Positions 33,489 to 42,959 of a DNA stretch of 64,000 nucleotides are shown here, piece by piece (position 1 is the first letter of the stretch; every line of letters starts with the position of its first letter). The position numbers and the translations under genes were made by a program. Below the pieces are notes generated by a model. The model saw only the letters and a list, made by a program, of their open reading frames with translations, was not told where the DNA came from and ran no database searches. The stretch lies in assembly GCA_020832305.1 (NCBI GenBank), contig JAFIEV010000052.1, positions 52,108 to 116,107 on the forward strand, written 5' to 3'. This DNA comes from Cyclobacteriaceae bacterium. Lineage in GTDB: Bacteria > Bacteroidota > Bacteroidia > Cytophagales > Cyclobacteriaceae.

Positions 33489-35695
33489 AACTTACTGATA
33501 TTTTTTTATCTGAGGATGCCCGTTTACATTACAAGGGCATCCTCAATAGCTACTCGCAGATTTTTTTCTCTGAGAACAAAGCATTTGCCTGGGTATTGAT
33601 TCCGGCAACATTTCTCGACCCTTATGCAGGATTATTTGGATTCATTTCTTTACTGGTTTCAAATTTTACTGCATACGGACTTGGTTTAAATATTTACACT
33701 ATTTCAAGAGGGCTATATGGGTTTAACAGTCTCCTCACCGGACTTGGTTTAGGCGTTTATTTCAGTCCGGGCTGGCAATTGATGTTTATGGTGGCCATGG
33801 CATCTTTGATTACACTTGGTTTTTCTGTGGCCCTGGAAGGAGTAGTGGGAAAATATGCCCTGCCTTATCTAAGCTTACCTTTTGTATTTGCATCCTGGCT
33901 GGTAATGCTGGCACTTCTTGATTTTACCGCACTGGGCATCAGTGAAAGGGGCGTATATTTTTTAAACGAACTTTATCAAATGGGTGGTGACTGGCTTGTT
34001 GCATTTTACAACACCACTGTTTTTTTCGACATATGGCAGCCTTTAAGGGTATATTTCATTTCATTGGCCGCTATCTTTTTTCAGTACAATATACTCACAG
34101 GAATTTTAATTGCTACCGGAATTTTATACTATTCACGTATTGCCTTTACCCTTTCCCTATTGGGGTTTTTCGCCGCTTATGCTTTTTATTCCATTATAGG
34201 TGCCAACCTGAATGATTTAAACTACAGTTATATAGGCTTTAATTATATTCTCACAGCCATTGCCATAGGAGGTTTCTTTATCATCCCTTCAAAAGGATCC
34301 TATTTGTCAGTTTTAATACTTATTCCCATGTTGGCACTACTCACTACCGGTTTAAGCCGCATTTTAATGGTTTTTAATCTTCCGGTTTACTCTCTTCCTT
34401 TCAACATAGCTGTACTTATGTTTTTGTATGTTTTGAAATTCAGAACCACCAGCCAGGCAAATTTGTCAGAAGTGGTGGTACAACAAAATTCACCTGAAAA
34501 AAACTTGTATGCTTTTCAAAATCATATCATTCGCTTTGGAAGTTCTTATAAATTGCCTTTCCGTCTTCCTTTTTATGGAGAATGGGTTATAACACAAGGG
34601 CATAGTGGCGATCATACTCACAAAGAAAACTGGCGTCATGCCTGGGATTTTGAAATTGCAGATGATGAAGGAAAGACCTATCAGGGTACAGGAGATTTTC
34701 CAGAGGATTATTATTGCTTTGCAAAACCTGTAATAGCCACCGCAGATGGAGAGATCGTAGAAGTCGTCGATGATATAGAAGACAATGTTATCGGCAAATA
34801 CAACCTCATTCAGAATTGGGGCAATACCATTGTTATCAAACATGCCGATTACCTTTACAGCAAAATAAGTCACCTGAAAAAAGGCACTGCCAAAGTCAAA
34901 AAAGGCGATTTTGTTAAAACAGGCCAACACCTGGCCCAATGTGGCAACTCAGGACGATCTCCTTATCCACACCTGCATTTTCAGTTTCAGGCTACTCCAT
35001 GGATAGGTTCAGGCACTTACGAGTATCCATTCAGACATCTGTTGATTCATAAAGACAATACATATCAATATATGTCATTTAGCATCCCTGAAAAAGACCA
35101 GAAAGTATGCAATATCGAGGTTAATCCTTTGATGAAAAATGCCTTTCAACTTATCCCCGGGCAAGGAATAAAAATATCAGGAAAATGGAATAGCAAAGAT
35201 TTTATAACCGAATGGATTGTTGGCACCAATATGTATAACAAAAGTTACATTTATTGTACTGAAAGCAAATCCCTGGCCTGGTTTGAAAATGATGGTGTCG
35301 TTTGGCTGTTTACACATTTTGAAGGCACAAAAAACACCTTACTGCATTATTTCTACCTGGCGGCTTTTAAGGTTCAACTGGCATTTTACAAAGCGTCTGA
35401 TACAGTAGATTCCCTTCCGGTAAATCAGTTATTTTCAAAAAAACAATTATTTCTTCAGGACTTTGTGGCACCATTTTTCATGTATCTGAGAGCATACCAC
35501 AGGCTGAAATTCACTTTTACCGATGACGAAATGTCGCCTTCCGAAATCTTTCTTGAATCTGAAATTGAATCTTTTGTATGGAGAAAAAGAAGCCAAAAGA
35601 TACATTTTGAAATAAAAATTGATAAAAAAGGAATTTCAAAGCTCAACGTTAATGGACCTTCTATTAAAATAGAAAGTGTATGGGAAATTTTATAA
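33485..35695 (+). CDS. Urea transporter-M23 peptidase fusion protein
   Basis: 736 residues from the ATG at 33485 (4-bp ATGA overlap with the decarboxylase gene; an upstream in-frame Met lies inside that gene). Residues about 15-330 are a UT-family membrane domain with some ten helices and the signature 'GLYGFNSLLTGLGLG'. Residues about 355-510 are an M23/LytM metallopeptidase: Zn ligands H385/D388 ('RHAWDFE') and H498 ('HLHFQF'), with catalytic-type H453/H463. About 220 more residues of beta-rich sequence follow. The peptidase is expected on the periplasmic side, where M23 enzymes cut peptidoglycan cross-links or glycine-rich peptides. A transporter fused to a peptidase suggests export of a small amide coupled to processing. 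Confidence 0.85.
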   Translation: MKLTDIFLSEDARLHYKGILNSYSQIFFSENKAFAWVLIPATFLDPYAGLFGFISLLVSNFTAYGLGLNIYTISRGLYGFNSLLTGLGLGVYFSPGWQLMFMVAMASLITLGFSVALEGVVGKYALPYLSLPFVFASWLVMLALLDFTALGISERGVYFLNELYQMGGDWLVAFYNTTVFFDIWQPLRVYFISLAAIFFQYNILTGILIATGILYYSRIAFTLSLLGFFAAYAFYSIIGANLNDLNYSYIGFNYILTAIAIGGFFIIPSKGSYLSVLILIPMLALLTTGLSRILMVFNLPVYSLPFNIAVLMFLYVLKFRTTSQANLSEVVVQQNSPEKNLYAFQNHIIRFGSSYKLPFRLPFYGEWVITQGHSGDHTHKENWRHAWDFEIADDEGKTYQGTGDFPEDYYCFAKPVIATADGEIVEVVDDIEDNVIGKYNLIQNWGNTIVIKHADYLYSKISHLKKGTAKVKKGDFVKTGQHLAQCGNSGRSPYPHLHFQFQATPWIGSGTYEYPFRHLLIHKDNTYQYMSFSIPEKDQKVCNIEVNPLMKNAFQLIPGQGIKISGKWNSKDFITEWIVGTNMYNKSYIYCTESKSLAWFENDGVVWLFTHFEGTKNTLLHYFYLAAFKVQLAFYKASDTVDSLPVNQLFSKKQLFLQDFVAPFFMYLRAYHRLKFTFTDDEMSPSEIFLESEIESFVWRKRSQKIHFEIKIDKKGISKLNVNGPSIKIESVWEIL

Positions 35696-37011
35696 TGTCA
35701 TTGGTTTTTTGCACCCTTATCACCTCAGGTTTACAAGCCCAAAGCAACAGGGTAGATAGCATTACCTATGCCTTGTATAAAAACACATCCTGGAATGAAC
35801 TCATTGAAACCAGTAAAGCCGCCTTTCAATCAGGAATAGACTATTATTATCTTCGGATGAGGGTTGGCATTGCGTATTACGAGAAAAAAAATTATGCATC
35901 AGCAAGCCATCAATTTGAAAAAGCACTGGAATTTAACTCTGCAGATGTTGTTGCTAAAGAATATCTCTATTATTCATATCTTTTATCGGCAAGAGAAATG
36001 GCAGCACGCAGGCTCCTTAAAACCATGCCGGTAAGTCTTTATAACAAAGTAAAAAATTCTTCACGCAGTAAGCTAAGAAACCTGAGTATATCGGTTAGTA
36101 AACAATTTCCTGCAACAGCGGGCACTATTTCTGAATTTACACCGCCAGACATAAATGGTGAGGATGGAGTACTGGTTCTGCCCAACAGCATGGTGGTTTT
36201 ACAGACGGGTCTGAGCCATTATTTGGGAGCATCTTCCTTTTTGGAACATAATGTAAGCTTCTTAAACAGAAACAATTTCAGCTATTCTGAGCTGAATAAT
36301 GATAGCTATATTTTTGAAGATCTGAATGTTTCACAGTTTTTATATCAACTTTCATCAGAAATCTACATTAATAACAACTGGTACCTCAGGCCCTCAGCCA
36401 GTTACATTAACGTAAGAATACCTTATGTATATCAGGTACAATTACCGGGTCGAATGGGAGCTGCGAGAAATATGATTGGTCATTTTTCAGAACATCAATA
36501 TTCTATTCAGATGGGTCTGGGGGTAAAATCCGGAATACTACGGCCCGAAGCATCTATAGCTTATAGTAAATTCAACAATAACCCTTATTTGCAAAAAAAT
36601 GTCTCCATAACTGCTTTTCCAACGGGCAATCTCAATCTCTATCTGTTTTCAAGGATAAGCCACCAAAGCCATATAAATATCGAGCGCCAAAGATGGATAT
36701 GGTTACAGGAATTGGGTTTCAAAGTTTTGGATGGCGTTTGGCTTGAAATCAGAGGGGTATTCGGGGAAATGGAAAATTTTGCCGACCATGGGGCCACCTT
36801 AGCCTTTAATGATCTGGGCATACTCAGAAAGCAATACGGACTAAGCCTTCGATTGCCTTTTAAAAATGCAAGCAGAGAGTTTAGCCTGCATTACAAATAC
36901 GCCGAACAGGAAAACTATTTTTATAGTGACAGGAATCACTTACCCATTTCAGGAAGTGGAATCACTTTTAATCATCACACATTAACAGGATCATGGATAT
37001 GGAAATTCTGA
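35680..37011 (+). CDS. Outer-membrane protein with N-terminal TPR region and beta-barrel
   Basis: 443 residues from the ATG at 35680 (16-bp overlap with the fusion gene); an ATG at 35695, making TAATG with the stop, would remove five residues and keep the signal peptide ('SLVFCTLITSGLQAQ'). Residues about 35-125 are TPR-like helices ('YLRMRVGIAYYEKKNYASAS'). From about 150 on the sequence alternates as in a beta-barrel and ends in '...LTGSWIWKF', with the terminal Phe used by the BAM complex. It would place TPRs in the periplasm next to an outer-membrane pore, fitting an export role for the operon. Confidence 0.72.
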   Translation: MGNFIMSLVFCTLITSGLQAQSNRVDSITYALYKNTSWNELIETSKAAFQSGIDYYYLRMRVGIAYYEKKNYASASHQFEKALEFNSADVVAKEYLYYSYLLSAREMAARRLLKTMPVSLYNKVKNSSRSKLRNLSISVSKQFPATAGTISEFTPPDINGEDGVLVLPNSMVVLQTGLSHYLGASSFLEHNVSFLNRNNFSYSELNNDSYIFEDLNVSQFLYQLSSEIYINNNWYLRPSASYINVRIPYVYQVQLPGRMGAARNMIGHFSEHQYSIQMGLGVKSGILRPEASIAYSKFNNNPYLQKNVSITAFPTGNLNLYLFSRISHQSHINIERQRWIWLQELGFKVLDGVWLEIRGVFGEMENFADHGATLAFNDLGILRKQYGLSLRLPFKNASREFSLHYKYAEQENYFYSDRNHLPISGSGITFNHHTLTGSWIWKF

Positions 37012-37622
37012 GAAAAACCCTGAGATTAATTATTGTATCTCTCTTATTTAACTTTTCTGTTTACAGCCAGGATGTAAGACAAACGATTGAAGCTTTTCGT
37101 CAAAGCTATGATTTTGAAAAACAAGGGAATTTTTTTAAGTCAATTGAGGCCTTACAAATAGTATACAATGAAAAATCTTATGAAATAAATCTCAGACTGG
37201 GCTGGCTGTATTATAACAGGCTGGCATACATTGAGTCAGTTAACTTCTATGAACGCGCCATTCAACTTATGCCCTACGCTATTGAACCCAGGTTTGGCAT
37301 TGCATTCCCTTTGGCTGAAATGGGCAACTGGGATCAGGTAATTGCTCAATACCAGAAAATATTAAGTATCGACCCCAATAACACCCTGGCCAATTATCGA
37401 GTGGGTTTGATTTTATATGAAAGGAAAGAATACCCGAAAGCAAGCCAGCATTTCGAAAAAGTAGTCAATCTGTATCCATTTGACTTAGATGGCTTATTAA
37501 TGCTTGCATGGACGAAGTTTCAAATGAAGCAATTCAGGGAGGCCAGGGTATTATTTCACAAATGTCTTATGCATTCGCCCGATAATGCATCGGCAGAAGA
37601 GGGTTTAATATTGTTAAAATGA
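36993..37622 (+). CDS. Secreted TPR protein
   Basis: 209 residues with a signal peptide (about 1-27, 'LLFNFSVYSQ') and four to five TPRs: 'YEINLRLGWLYYNRLAYIES', 'IEPRFGIAFPLAEMGNWDQV', 'TLANYRVGLILYERKEYPKA', 'DGLLMLAWTKFQMKQFREAR'. It begins 19 bp inside the barrel gene, so it is the last member of the overlapping six-gene operon. Probably a periplasmic adaptor for the barrel protein's own TPRs or for the M23 domain. A weak AT-rich hairpin (37645-37675) follows. Confidence 0.75.
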   Translation: MDMEILRKTLRLIIVSLLFNFSVYSQDVRQTIEAFRQSYDFEKQGNFFKSIEALQIVYNEKSYEINLRLGWLYYNRLAYIESVNFYERAIQLMPYAIEPRFGIAFPLAEMGNWDQVIAQYQKILSIDPNNTLANYRVGLILYERKEYPKASQHFEKVVNLYPFDLDGLLMLAWTKFQMKQFREARVLFHKCLMHSPDNASAEEGLILLK

Positions 37623-37690
37623 CAATAAAGTTCATTTGTACAGTAATTGAACAAAGAACAGCCTATAGTTCAATTTGATTAATACATAAT

Positions 37691-37724
37691 AAAAAATACC
37701 TCCCAGACCAAAGCCCGGGAGGTA
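37691..37724 (-). terminator. Terminator of the peroxiredoxin gene
   Basis: TACCTCCC (37697-37704) and GGGAGGTA (37717-37724) form an 8-bp GC-rich stem; reading the minus strand, six T residues follow. It may also stop readthrough from the plus-strand operon. Confidence 0.8.
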
Positions 37725-37753
37725 TAACCTTATTTAACAAACAATAAAAGAGG

Positions 37754-38482
37754 CTACTTTGATTTGAGGTAAGTCATAAACCAGGCAAGCTGATATATAT
37801 TTGAATCAGGCTGACCAAGAAATGCACTTTCATCATTAATCATAAAGGGCACCATTACATCATCCCCCTGTTTCCAGTTGGCAGGTAAAAGTACCCTGCT
37901 GTTGTCCCTGCTGGCCTGTAAGGCTTCAAGGGTTCTTTTAATTTCCTCAATATTTCTTCCAACCTGAACCGGGTAGAAATAAAAGGCGCTGATTTTATTA
38001 TCAGGATCCACAAAAAAGACACCACGTATGCTCTGACCGGTAATATTATCGGAATCAAGCATGCCATATAAATTAGATATGTTGCAGGAATAATCATCGA
38101 CCAGTGGAAAATTTATATCAATCTGACCTCTGTTTTTATAATTCAGTTGCTCCATAGCCAATTTCCAGCCAACATGTGAATCAAGCCTGTCTACTGAAGC
38201 TACTATTACTTTAGCCCCCATTTTATCAAACTCAGCTTGAGCGTGGGCAAGTTCTAAAATCTCAGAAGAACAAACCGGCGTAAATGCTTTGGGGTGTGCA
38301 AATAGAATTTTCCAGTTCTTTCCGAAGTCTTTCGGAAAATTAATTATTCCATGCGTAGAATTAGCCGAAAAGGATGGTGCCTCTGATCCTAATAATGGTA
38401 TGCGCTGGTTAACTCCTTGTTGTGCAAAAGTAAATGAGATTGCAAGCATACACAGGCCTGCTGCTAATAATACATTTTTCAT
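37754..38482 (-). CDS. Exported 1-Cys-type peroxiredoxin (AhpC/Prx6 group)
   Basis: 242 residues. Signal peptide about 1-20 ('AISFTFAQ'), so periplasmic, unlike most Prx6 proteins. The peroxidatic site 'HPKAFTPVCSSEI' has C71 with T68 and P69 as in 'P...T..C', and the Arg partner is in 'SIRGVFFVDPD'. The C-terminal Prx6-type arm 'LLPANWKQGDDVMVP' is there. A second Cys (about 137, 'YSCNISNLYG') is unlikely to be the resolving one. It reduces peroxides near the cell surface. A -7-like TACCTTTG lies at 38545-38552 (minus strand). Confidence 0.9.
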   Translation of the reverse strand: MKNVLLAAGLCMLAISFTFAQQGVNQRIPLLGSEAPSFSANSTHGIINFPKDFGKNWKILFAHPKAFTPVCSSEILELAHAQAEFDKMGAKVIVASVDRLDSHVGWKLAMEQLNYKNRGQIDINFPLVDDYSCNISNLYGMLDSDNITGQSIRGVFFVDPDNKISAFYFYPVQVGRNIEEIKRTLEALQASRDNSRVLLPANWKQGDDVMVPFMINDESAFLGQPDSNIYQLAWFMTYLKSK

Positions 38483-38619
38483 AATTGTTGAGGTTTAAAG
38501 CTTGTCGTTGATACGTGCACAGATTTCTGAGCCAGATAACACATCAAAGGTAAGCCTGTAGCGGAATAAGAATTTAGGACATTTCTTGCAAAAATTTGTA
38601 ATTTTATTGCAATAGTGCT

Positions 38620-41600
38620 CTATTTCAAATATTTACTGGGTTGTACACCGAATTCCTTTTTAAAAGCTCGCGAAAAATATGCCTGGTCGTTGAATCCCGA
38701 TAATTCGCAGACCTCTGCCATATTTTCCATGCCTGATTTCAGAAGATCAGCTGCTCTTCTAAGCCTGAACGTTCTGACTAAGTGACCAGGGGTTTGTTCG
38801 ATCAAAGCATTGATTTTTCGGTTGAGCTGCGAGGTACTCATATTGAGCATCTCGGCCAATTGATCTACCCCAAATCTGGGATCTTGTAAATTACAATTGA
38901 TAAATTGTACTACTTTCTCAAAAAAAGCCTGGTCAGCTGGTATAACAGAAATCTCAGAGGGTTTGATCAAATAAGATTTGCTGAATTTTTCCCTGAATTT
39001 CTTTCTTTGCTGAATCATATTAAAAATAAGTAGTCTAAGTTCTTTCATATTGAAAGGTTTGGTCAGATAGGCATCCGCGCCTGTTTCCAGACCTTGAATT
39101 CTATTTTCCAGTTCTGCTTTACCCGAAAGCATAATAATTGGTATGTGACTGGTTTTTTCATTGTTTCTAATGGCCGCTGAAAACTCCATGCCATTCATTC
39201 CCGGCATCATTACATCGGTAATGATCAGGTCCGGAATATCTGTTAAAGCCATTTCAAGACCATCCAGGCCATTTGCTGCTTCAATGATGCAGTAAAATTT
39301 TTCAAATTGCTGTCGAATCAATGAGCGAAGTTCAATATTATCTTCTACAATCAGTATAACTTCCCCGACAGTTCGCTCCGGCGGTATTATTTTTTTAGAT
39401 ACAGAAACTGGTGCGTCATTTAGTTCCAGATTTTTCCACTGAACCTTGATATCTGTCGGGTTTACAATTGCAATCGATTCAGAGTTTTTGGCGCCTGGTA
39501 TTTCAATTACAAATTCAGTACCTACACCCAGTTGGCTATTAACCTGAATCTTCCAACTATGCAATTCGACGAATTGATGTACCAGAGCCAGTCCAATACC
39601 TGTTCCTTGATTAGAACCCACACCAGGTTGACCAGACTGATAATACCTTTTAAAAATATGGGGTAATGCCTCTTTTTTTATTCCGATACCCGTATCTCGT
39701 ACGATCAATTGTACAGTCTGATTTTCTCCATACTGTAACCTCACTTCGACTACACCAAGTGGATCGGTAAATTTTATGGCATTAGATACCAGGTTGTAAA
39801 TAATGGTTCGAAATTTCTCATGATCTACCCAAGCAGGAATAAAAGTATGCTCAGCAAAAAAACTTAAATGAATATTTTTTACCTCCGCCATAGATTCAAA
39901 AGAATGGAGGCAGCCAGAAACATACATCGTGAGATCGGTATATTCCTTTTCACATTCCATTTTGCCTGATTCTATTCTGGATAAATCAAGTAATTGGTTA
40001 ATCAAAAAAAGCAATCTGTTTGTGTTTTGCTGCGCAAGTGATATTCTCTCCTTTTGATCATTGTCTAATGATCGGAATTCTGATAAACACTCTAAGTGTG
40101 CCATAATCATGGTTAGGGGTGTTCGAAATTCGTGAGAAATATTAGCGAAAAAACTTGACTTAATGGCATCGACTTTCCGAAGTGCCAGAGACTCTCTTTT
40201 TTCAATCTTCAGCTGATTTTTTATTTGCAACCTGTTCAACTCATACTGGCGTAAGAAAATTATAACCAAAATAAAAACTACAAGGTATAATACATAAGCA
40301 GACCAGGAGCGCCACCATGGAGGCTTGATTACCAATCTAACAGAAATTCCATCCTCATTCCATACCCCTTCACTATTAGATGCTTTAGCCCTGAAAACAA
40401 AATTGCCATAAGGTAAATTTGTGAACGTTGCAGAGGTATGTATGCCGTTGTCTATCCATTCATCACTATACCCTTCAAGGCGGTAAGCGTACTGGCGTTT
40501 CGAAGGTTGGGCAAAATCAAGGGCAGTAAAATCAATATTTACAATTTTATCTCTGTGCGACAAAATAACGACATCGGCCTCTGAAATATCAACATTTAAC
40601 TTTTCGGGATTGGTTTTATGCTTAACCGCTTTACCATTTACCCTTAATCCAGTAATTGCCATATTTATAATGCGGGGCTTAACCTTGATAGTGTCAGGAT
40701 AGAAATAATTAAGACCCGCTATACCTCCAAAAAACATTTCACCTGATTTGCTCTTAAAAAAAGCCCCGGTGTTAAACTCATTGCTTTGTAAACCATCAGA
40801 CACGTCATAATTTCTAAAGGTAGATTTAGACGGATCGAATTTTGACAATCCTTTATTGGTGCTTAACCAAAGATTTCCATGATCATCAAATAAGGCTCCA
40901 TAAACTACATTATTAGGTAATCCGTTTTTTTCGGTGTAGTGTGTAAATGTTTTATCCCGCAGATCAAACATATTTAAACCTCCGGAAGTGCCTATCCAAA
41001 GATACTGTTGCGGATTGCGAGGATCTTCCGTAATACATTTTATTTGATTATGACTCAGGCTATTTTTCTGTGCAGGATCATTTTTATATTGTGTAAAACG
41101 TGTACTTTCAGGATCAAAGCAAAACAATCCATAGATAGTACCCATCCATATCTTTCCATCAGCATTCTGGTATAGCACAGACCTGTAACGGCTGTTTCTA
41201 AACTCCTCATTCATAAACCTGTAACAAGTAAACCCACTGTTGTCATCAATATATTTACATAAATGACAACTGGTGAGCAACCAAATGTTACCTGTTCGGT
41301 CTTCCAGTACAGAACTTGCTTCTTCCCGCAGTATAGTGCCTGACTCAGAATAATGAAATCGAAAAAAACGGGTTTCCTGTGATTTGAGACTATGCCTGAA
41401 AATACCCCGGCTGGAAACTACCCAGAGATTCTTATTACCATCCTCCAACATGCTGTAGATCTCACTGTTGCCAAATAAGTCTGGAGCATTGACAGACCCT
41501 TCGAAAGAGCGCACACTTCCATTTTCCCTGTCCCAGCAATACAACACTTCAGCGCCAATCCAGATTTTATTCTCTGAATCCTGTAAAATAGAACGAATGC

Positions 41601-42708
41601 TAAAGTTTGTTACTCTCGAATTTGAATCAGCAATGTGTTTAAAACGTGGGAAAAGATCAACATATGGATCATAAATATCTATGCCTTTACCATAAGTACC
41701 AATCCACAAAACCCCGTTTTTGTCAAATAATAAGCATAAAATCAAGTCCATACTTATTGAACTCAAATTTTTGGGATCATACATGAATTTGGTGAAATTG
41801 CGATCTGCAATTTCTAATTTTAAAAGGCCGGTGAAAGTGGCCATCCACAGGGATCCATCATTTCCTTTGATGACTTGACGTATCACCTGATCATTGACAC
41901 CATCTTCATTAATGAACCATAGGTATCTGTTTTTTACCGGATCAAACCTGACTAATCCGCTGGTGGTACCCAACCATAAATTGCCATCAGATTCTGCCAG
42001 AATCGAAATTACAGGAATGGTTAAGGCAAGATTTGTCGCTGGGCTTTGGGGCGTTTCTATTGAATAATGTATAAAAACATTCTCCTCCGGTTTAAATTGA
42101 CTCAATCCCAGCGTTGTGCCAATCCATAAATTACCCTTAGCATCAAAACTTAAAGCATGTATATCATTGCTATTCATAGAATACTTTTGCTCAGGGATAT
42201 GAACATAGTGAACATGGGAAATAACGGCTGAGAATTTTCTGTCAATTGTAAGCTTGTACAAACCATCCCCTTCGGTTCCAATCCAGACAGAACCATCAGG
42301 ATCTTCAACAATAGCCTTTACCTCTCTGAAATATGCTCCTTGTCTTGAGATTCCCGGAAGCAAAACTCTTTGAAAAATTTCTTTGCCTCGGTGGAATATA
42401 TTTACACCCCCACCATAGGTCCCTATCCAGATCCAACCATGGCTGTCTTCATATAAAAAAGTGACATAACTATCTGAAATGCTTTGGGCATCGAAAGGGT
42501 CATGCTGATAAATTGTGAAATTTTTTCCGTCAAATCGATTCAAACCATCTTTTGTGCCAAACCACATATACCCCTTGTGGTCTTGTAATATTGAAAAAAC
42601 AGCACTCTGTGACAGCCCATCATCTATGGTCAAATGGCCAAATGACAAAGGCTGAGCTTTAAGTGAAAAAATTATTAAACAAGTCAGCAAAAATATAGTT
42701 ATCCGCAT
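38620..42708 (-). CDS. Hybrid two-component system regulator (HTCS)
   Basis: 1362 residues, all in one chain: signal/TM start, two seven-bladed Reg_prop propellers (about 20-690, many 'WIGTxxGL' blades), a Y_Y_Y domain (about 715-785, 'YAYRLEGYSDEWIDNG'), one TM helix (about 795-815), HisKA with 'FFANISHEFRTPLTMI', HATPase_c with 'GTGIGLALVHQFVELH', a receiver with the Asp in 'LIITDVMMPGMNG', and an AraC-type HTH ending 'FGVQPSKYLK'. In Bacteroidota such proteins sense glycan fragments in the periplasm and switch on utilisation loci. No SusCD pair or glycoside hydrolase locus is beside it, so its target is not evident. Confidence 0.95.
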   Translation of the reverse strand: MRITIFLLTCLIIFSLKAQPLSFGHLTIDDGLSQSAVFSILQDHKGYMWFGTKDGLNRFDGKNFTIYQHDPFDAQSISDSYVTFLYEDSHGWIWIGTYGGGVNIFHRGKEIFQRVLLPGISRQGAYFREVKAIVEDPDGSVWIGTEGDGLYKLTIDRKFSAVISHVHYVHIPEQKYSMNSNDIHALSFDAKGNLWIGTTLGLSQFKPEENVFIHYSIETPQSPATNLALTIPVISILAESDGNLWLGTTSGLVRFDPVKNRYLWFINEDGVNDQVIRQVIKGNDGSLWMATFTGLLKLEIADRNFTKFMYDPKNLSSISMDLILCLLFDKNGVLWIGTYGKGIDIYDPYVDLFPRFKHIADSNSRVTNFSIRSILQDSENKIWIGAEVLYCWDRENGSVRSFEGSVNAPDLFGNSEIYSMLEDGNKNLWVVSSRGIFRHSLKSQETRFFRFHYSESGTILREEASSVLEDRTGNIWLLTSCHLCKYIDDNSGFTCYRFMNEEFRNSRYRSVLYQNADGKIWMGTIYGLFCFDPESTRFTQYKNDPAQKNSLSHNQIKCITEDPRNPQQYLWIGTSGGLNMFDLRDKTFTHYTEKNGLPNNVVYGALFDDHGNLWLSTNKGLSKFDPSKSTFRNYDVSDGLQSNEFNTGAFFKSKSGEMFFGGIAGLNYFYPDTIKVKPRIINMAITGLRVNGKAVKHKTNPEKLNVDISEADVVILSHRDKIVNIDFTALDFAQPSKRQYAYRLEGYSDEWIDNGIHTSATFTNLPYGNFVFRAKASNSEGVWNEDGISVRLVIKPPWWRSWSAYVLYLVVFILVIIFLRQYELNRLQIKNQLKIEKRESLALRKVDAIKSSFFANISHEFRTPLTMIMAHLECLSEFRSLDNDQKERISLAQQNTNRLLFLINQLLDLSRIESGKMECEKEYTDLTMYVSGCLHSFESMAEVKNIHLSFFAEHTFIPAWVDHEKFRTIIYNLVSNAIKFTDPLGVVEVRLQYGENQTVQLIVRDTGIGIKKEALPHIFKRYYQSGQPGVGSNQGTGIGLALVHQFVELHSWKIQVNSQLGVGTEFVIEIPGAKNSESIAIVNPTDIKVQWKNLELNDAPVSVSKKIIPPERTVGEVILIVEDNIELRSLIRQQFEKFYCIIEAANGLDGLEMALTDIPDLIITDVMMPGMNGMEFSAAIRNNEKTSHIPIIMLSGKAELENRIQGLETGADAYLTKPFNMKELRLLIFNMIQQRKKFREKFSKSYLIKPSEISVIPADQAFFEKVVQFINCNLQDPRFGVDQLAEMLNMSTSQLNRKINALIEQTPGHLVRTFRLRRAADLLKSGMENMAEVCELSGFNDQAYFSRAFKKEFGVQPSKYLK

Positions 42709-42873
42709 ACATTTTATTAAACAAATCTATTTTAATTCTTTAATCACACAGATTGGCAATTAACTTACTAAATTAATGAATAATAATACTACTCAGACAG
42801 ATTAAAAAATCGAACTATTAAAATGATACTTTCATTCAAACCACCATAAGGGCTATTTACACAAATTTCTCAA

Positions 42874-42903
42874 AAATAAAAAAAGCTCCCGGGGTCTGGA
42901 GCT
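42874..42903 (-). terminator. Terminator of the gld operon
   Basis: On the minus strand AGCTCC (42903-42898) pairs with GGAGCT (42889-42884) over an 8-nt loop and seven T residues follow. It lies 57 bp after the stop of the DUF4340 gene. Confidence 0.8.
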
Positions 42904-42959
42904 CACAGAAATAATTTATGGTATTGCATAATGGTTTATTCATGGCATTTCTGTCAATT

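Noticed and set aside
42674..42725. TTGTTTAA copies around the HTCS start as CarH operators
   Set aside because: Two copies point the same way and do not form the 16-17 bp inverted pair; AT-rich chance matches cannot be excluded.
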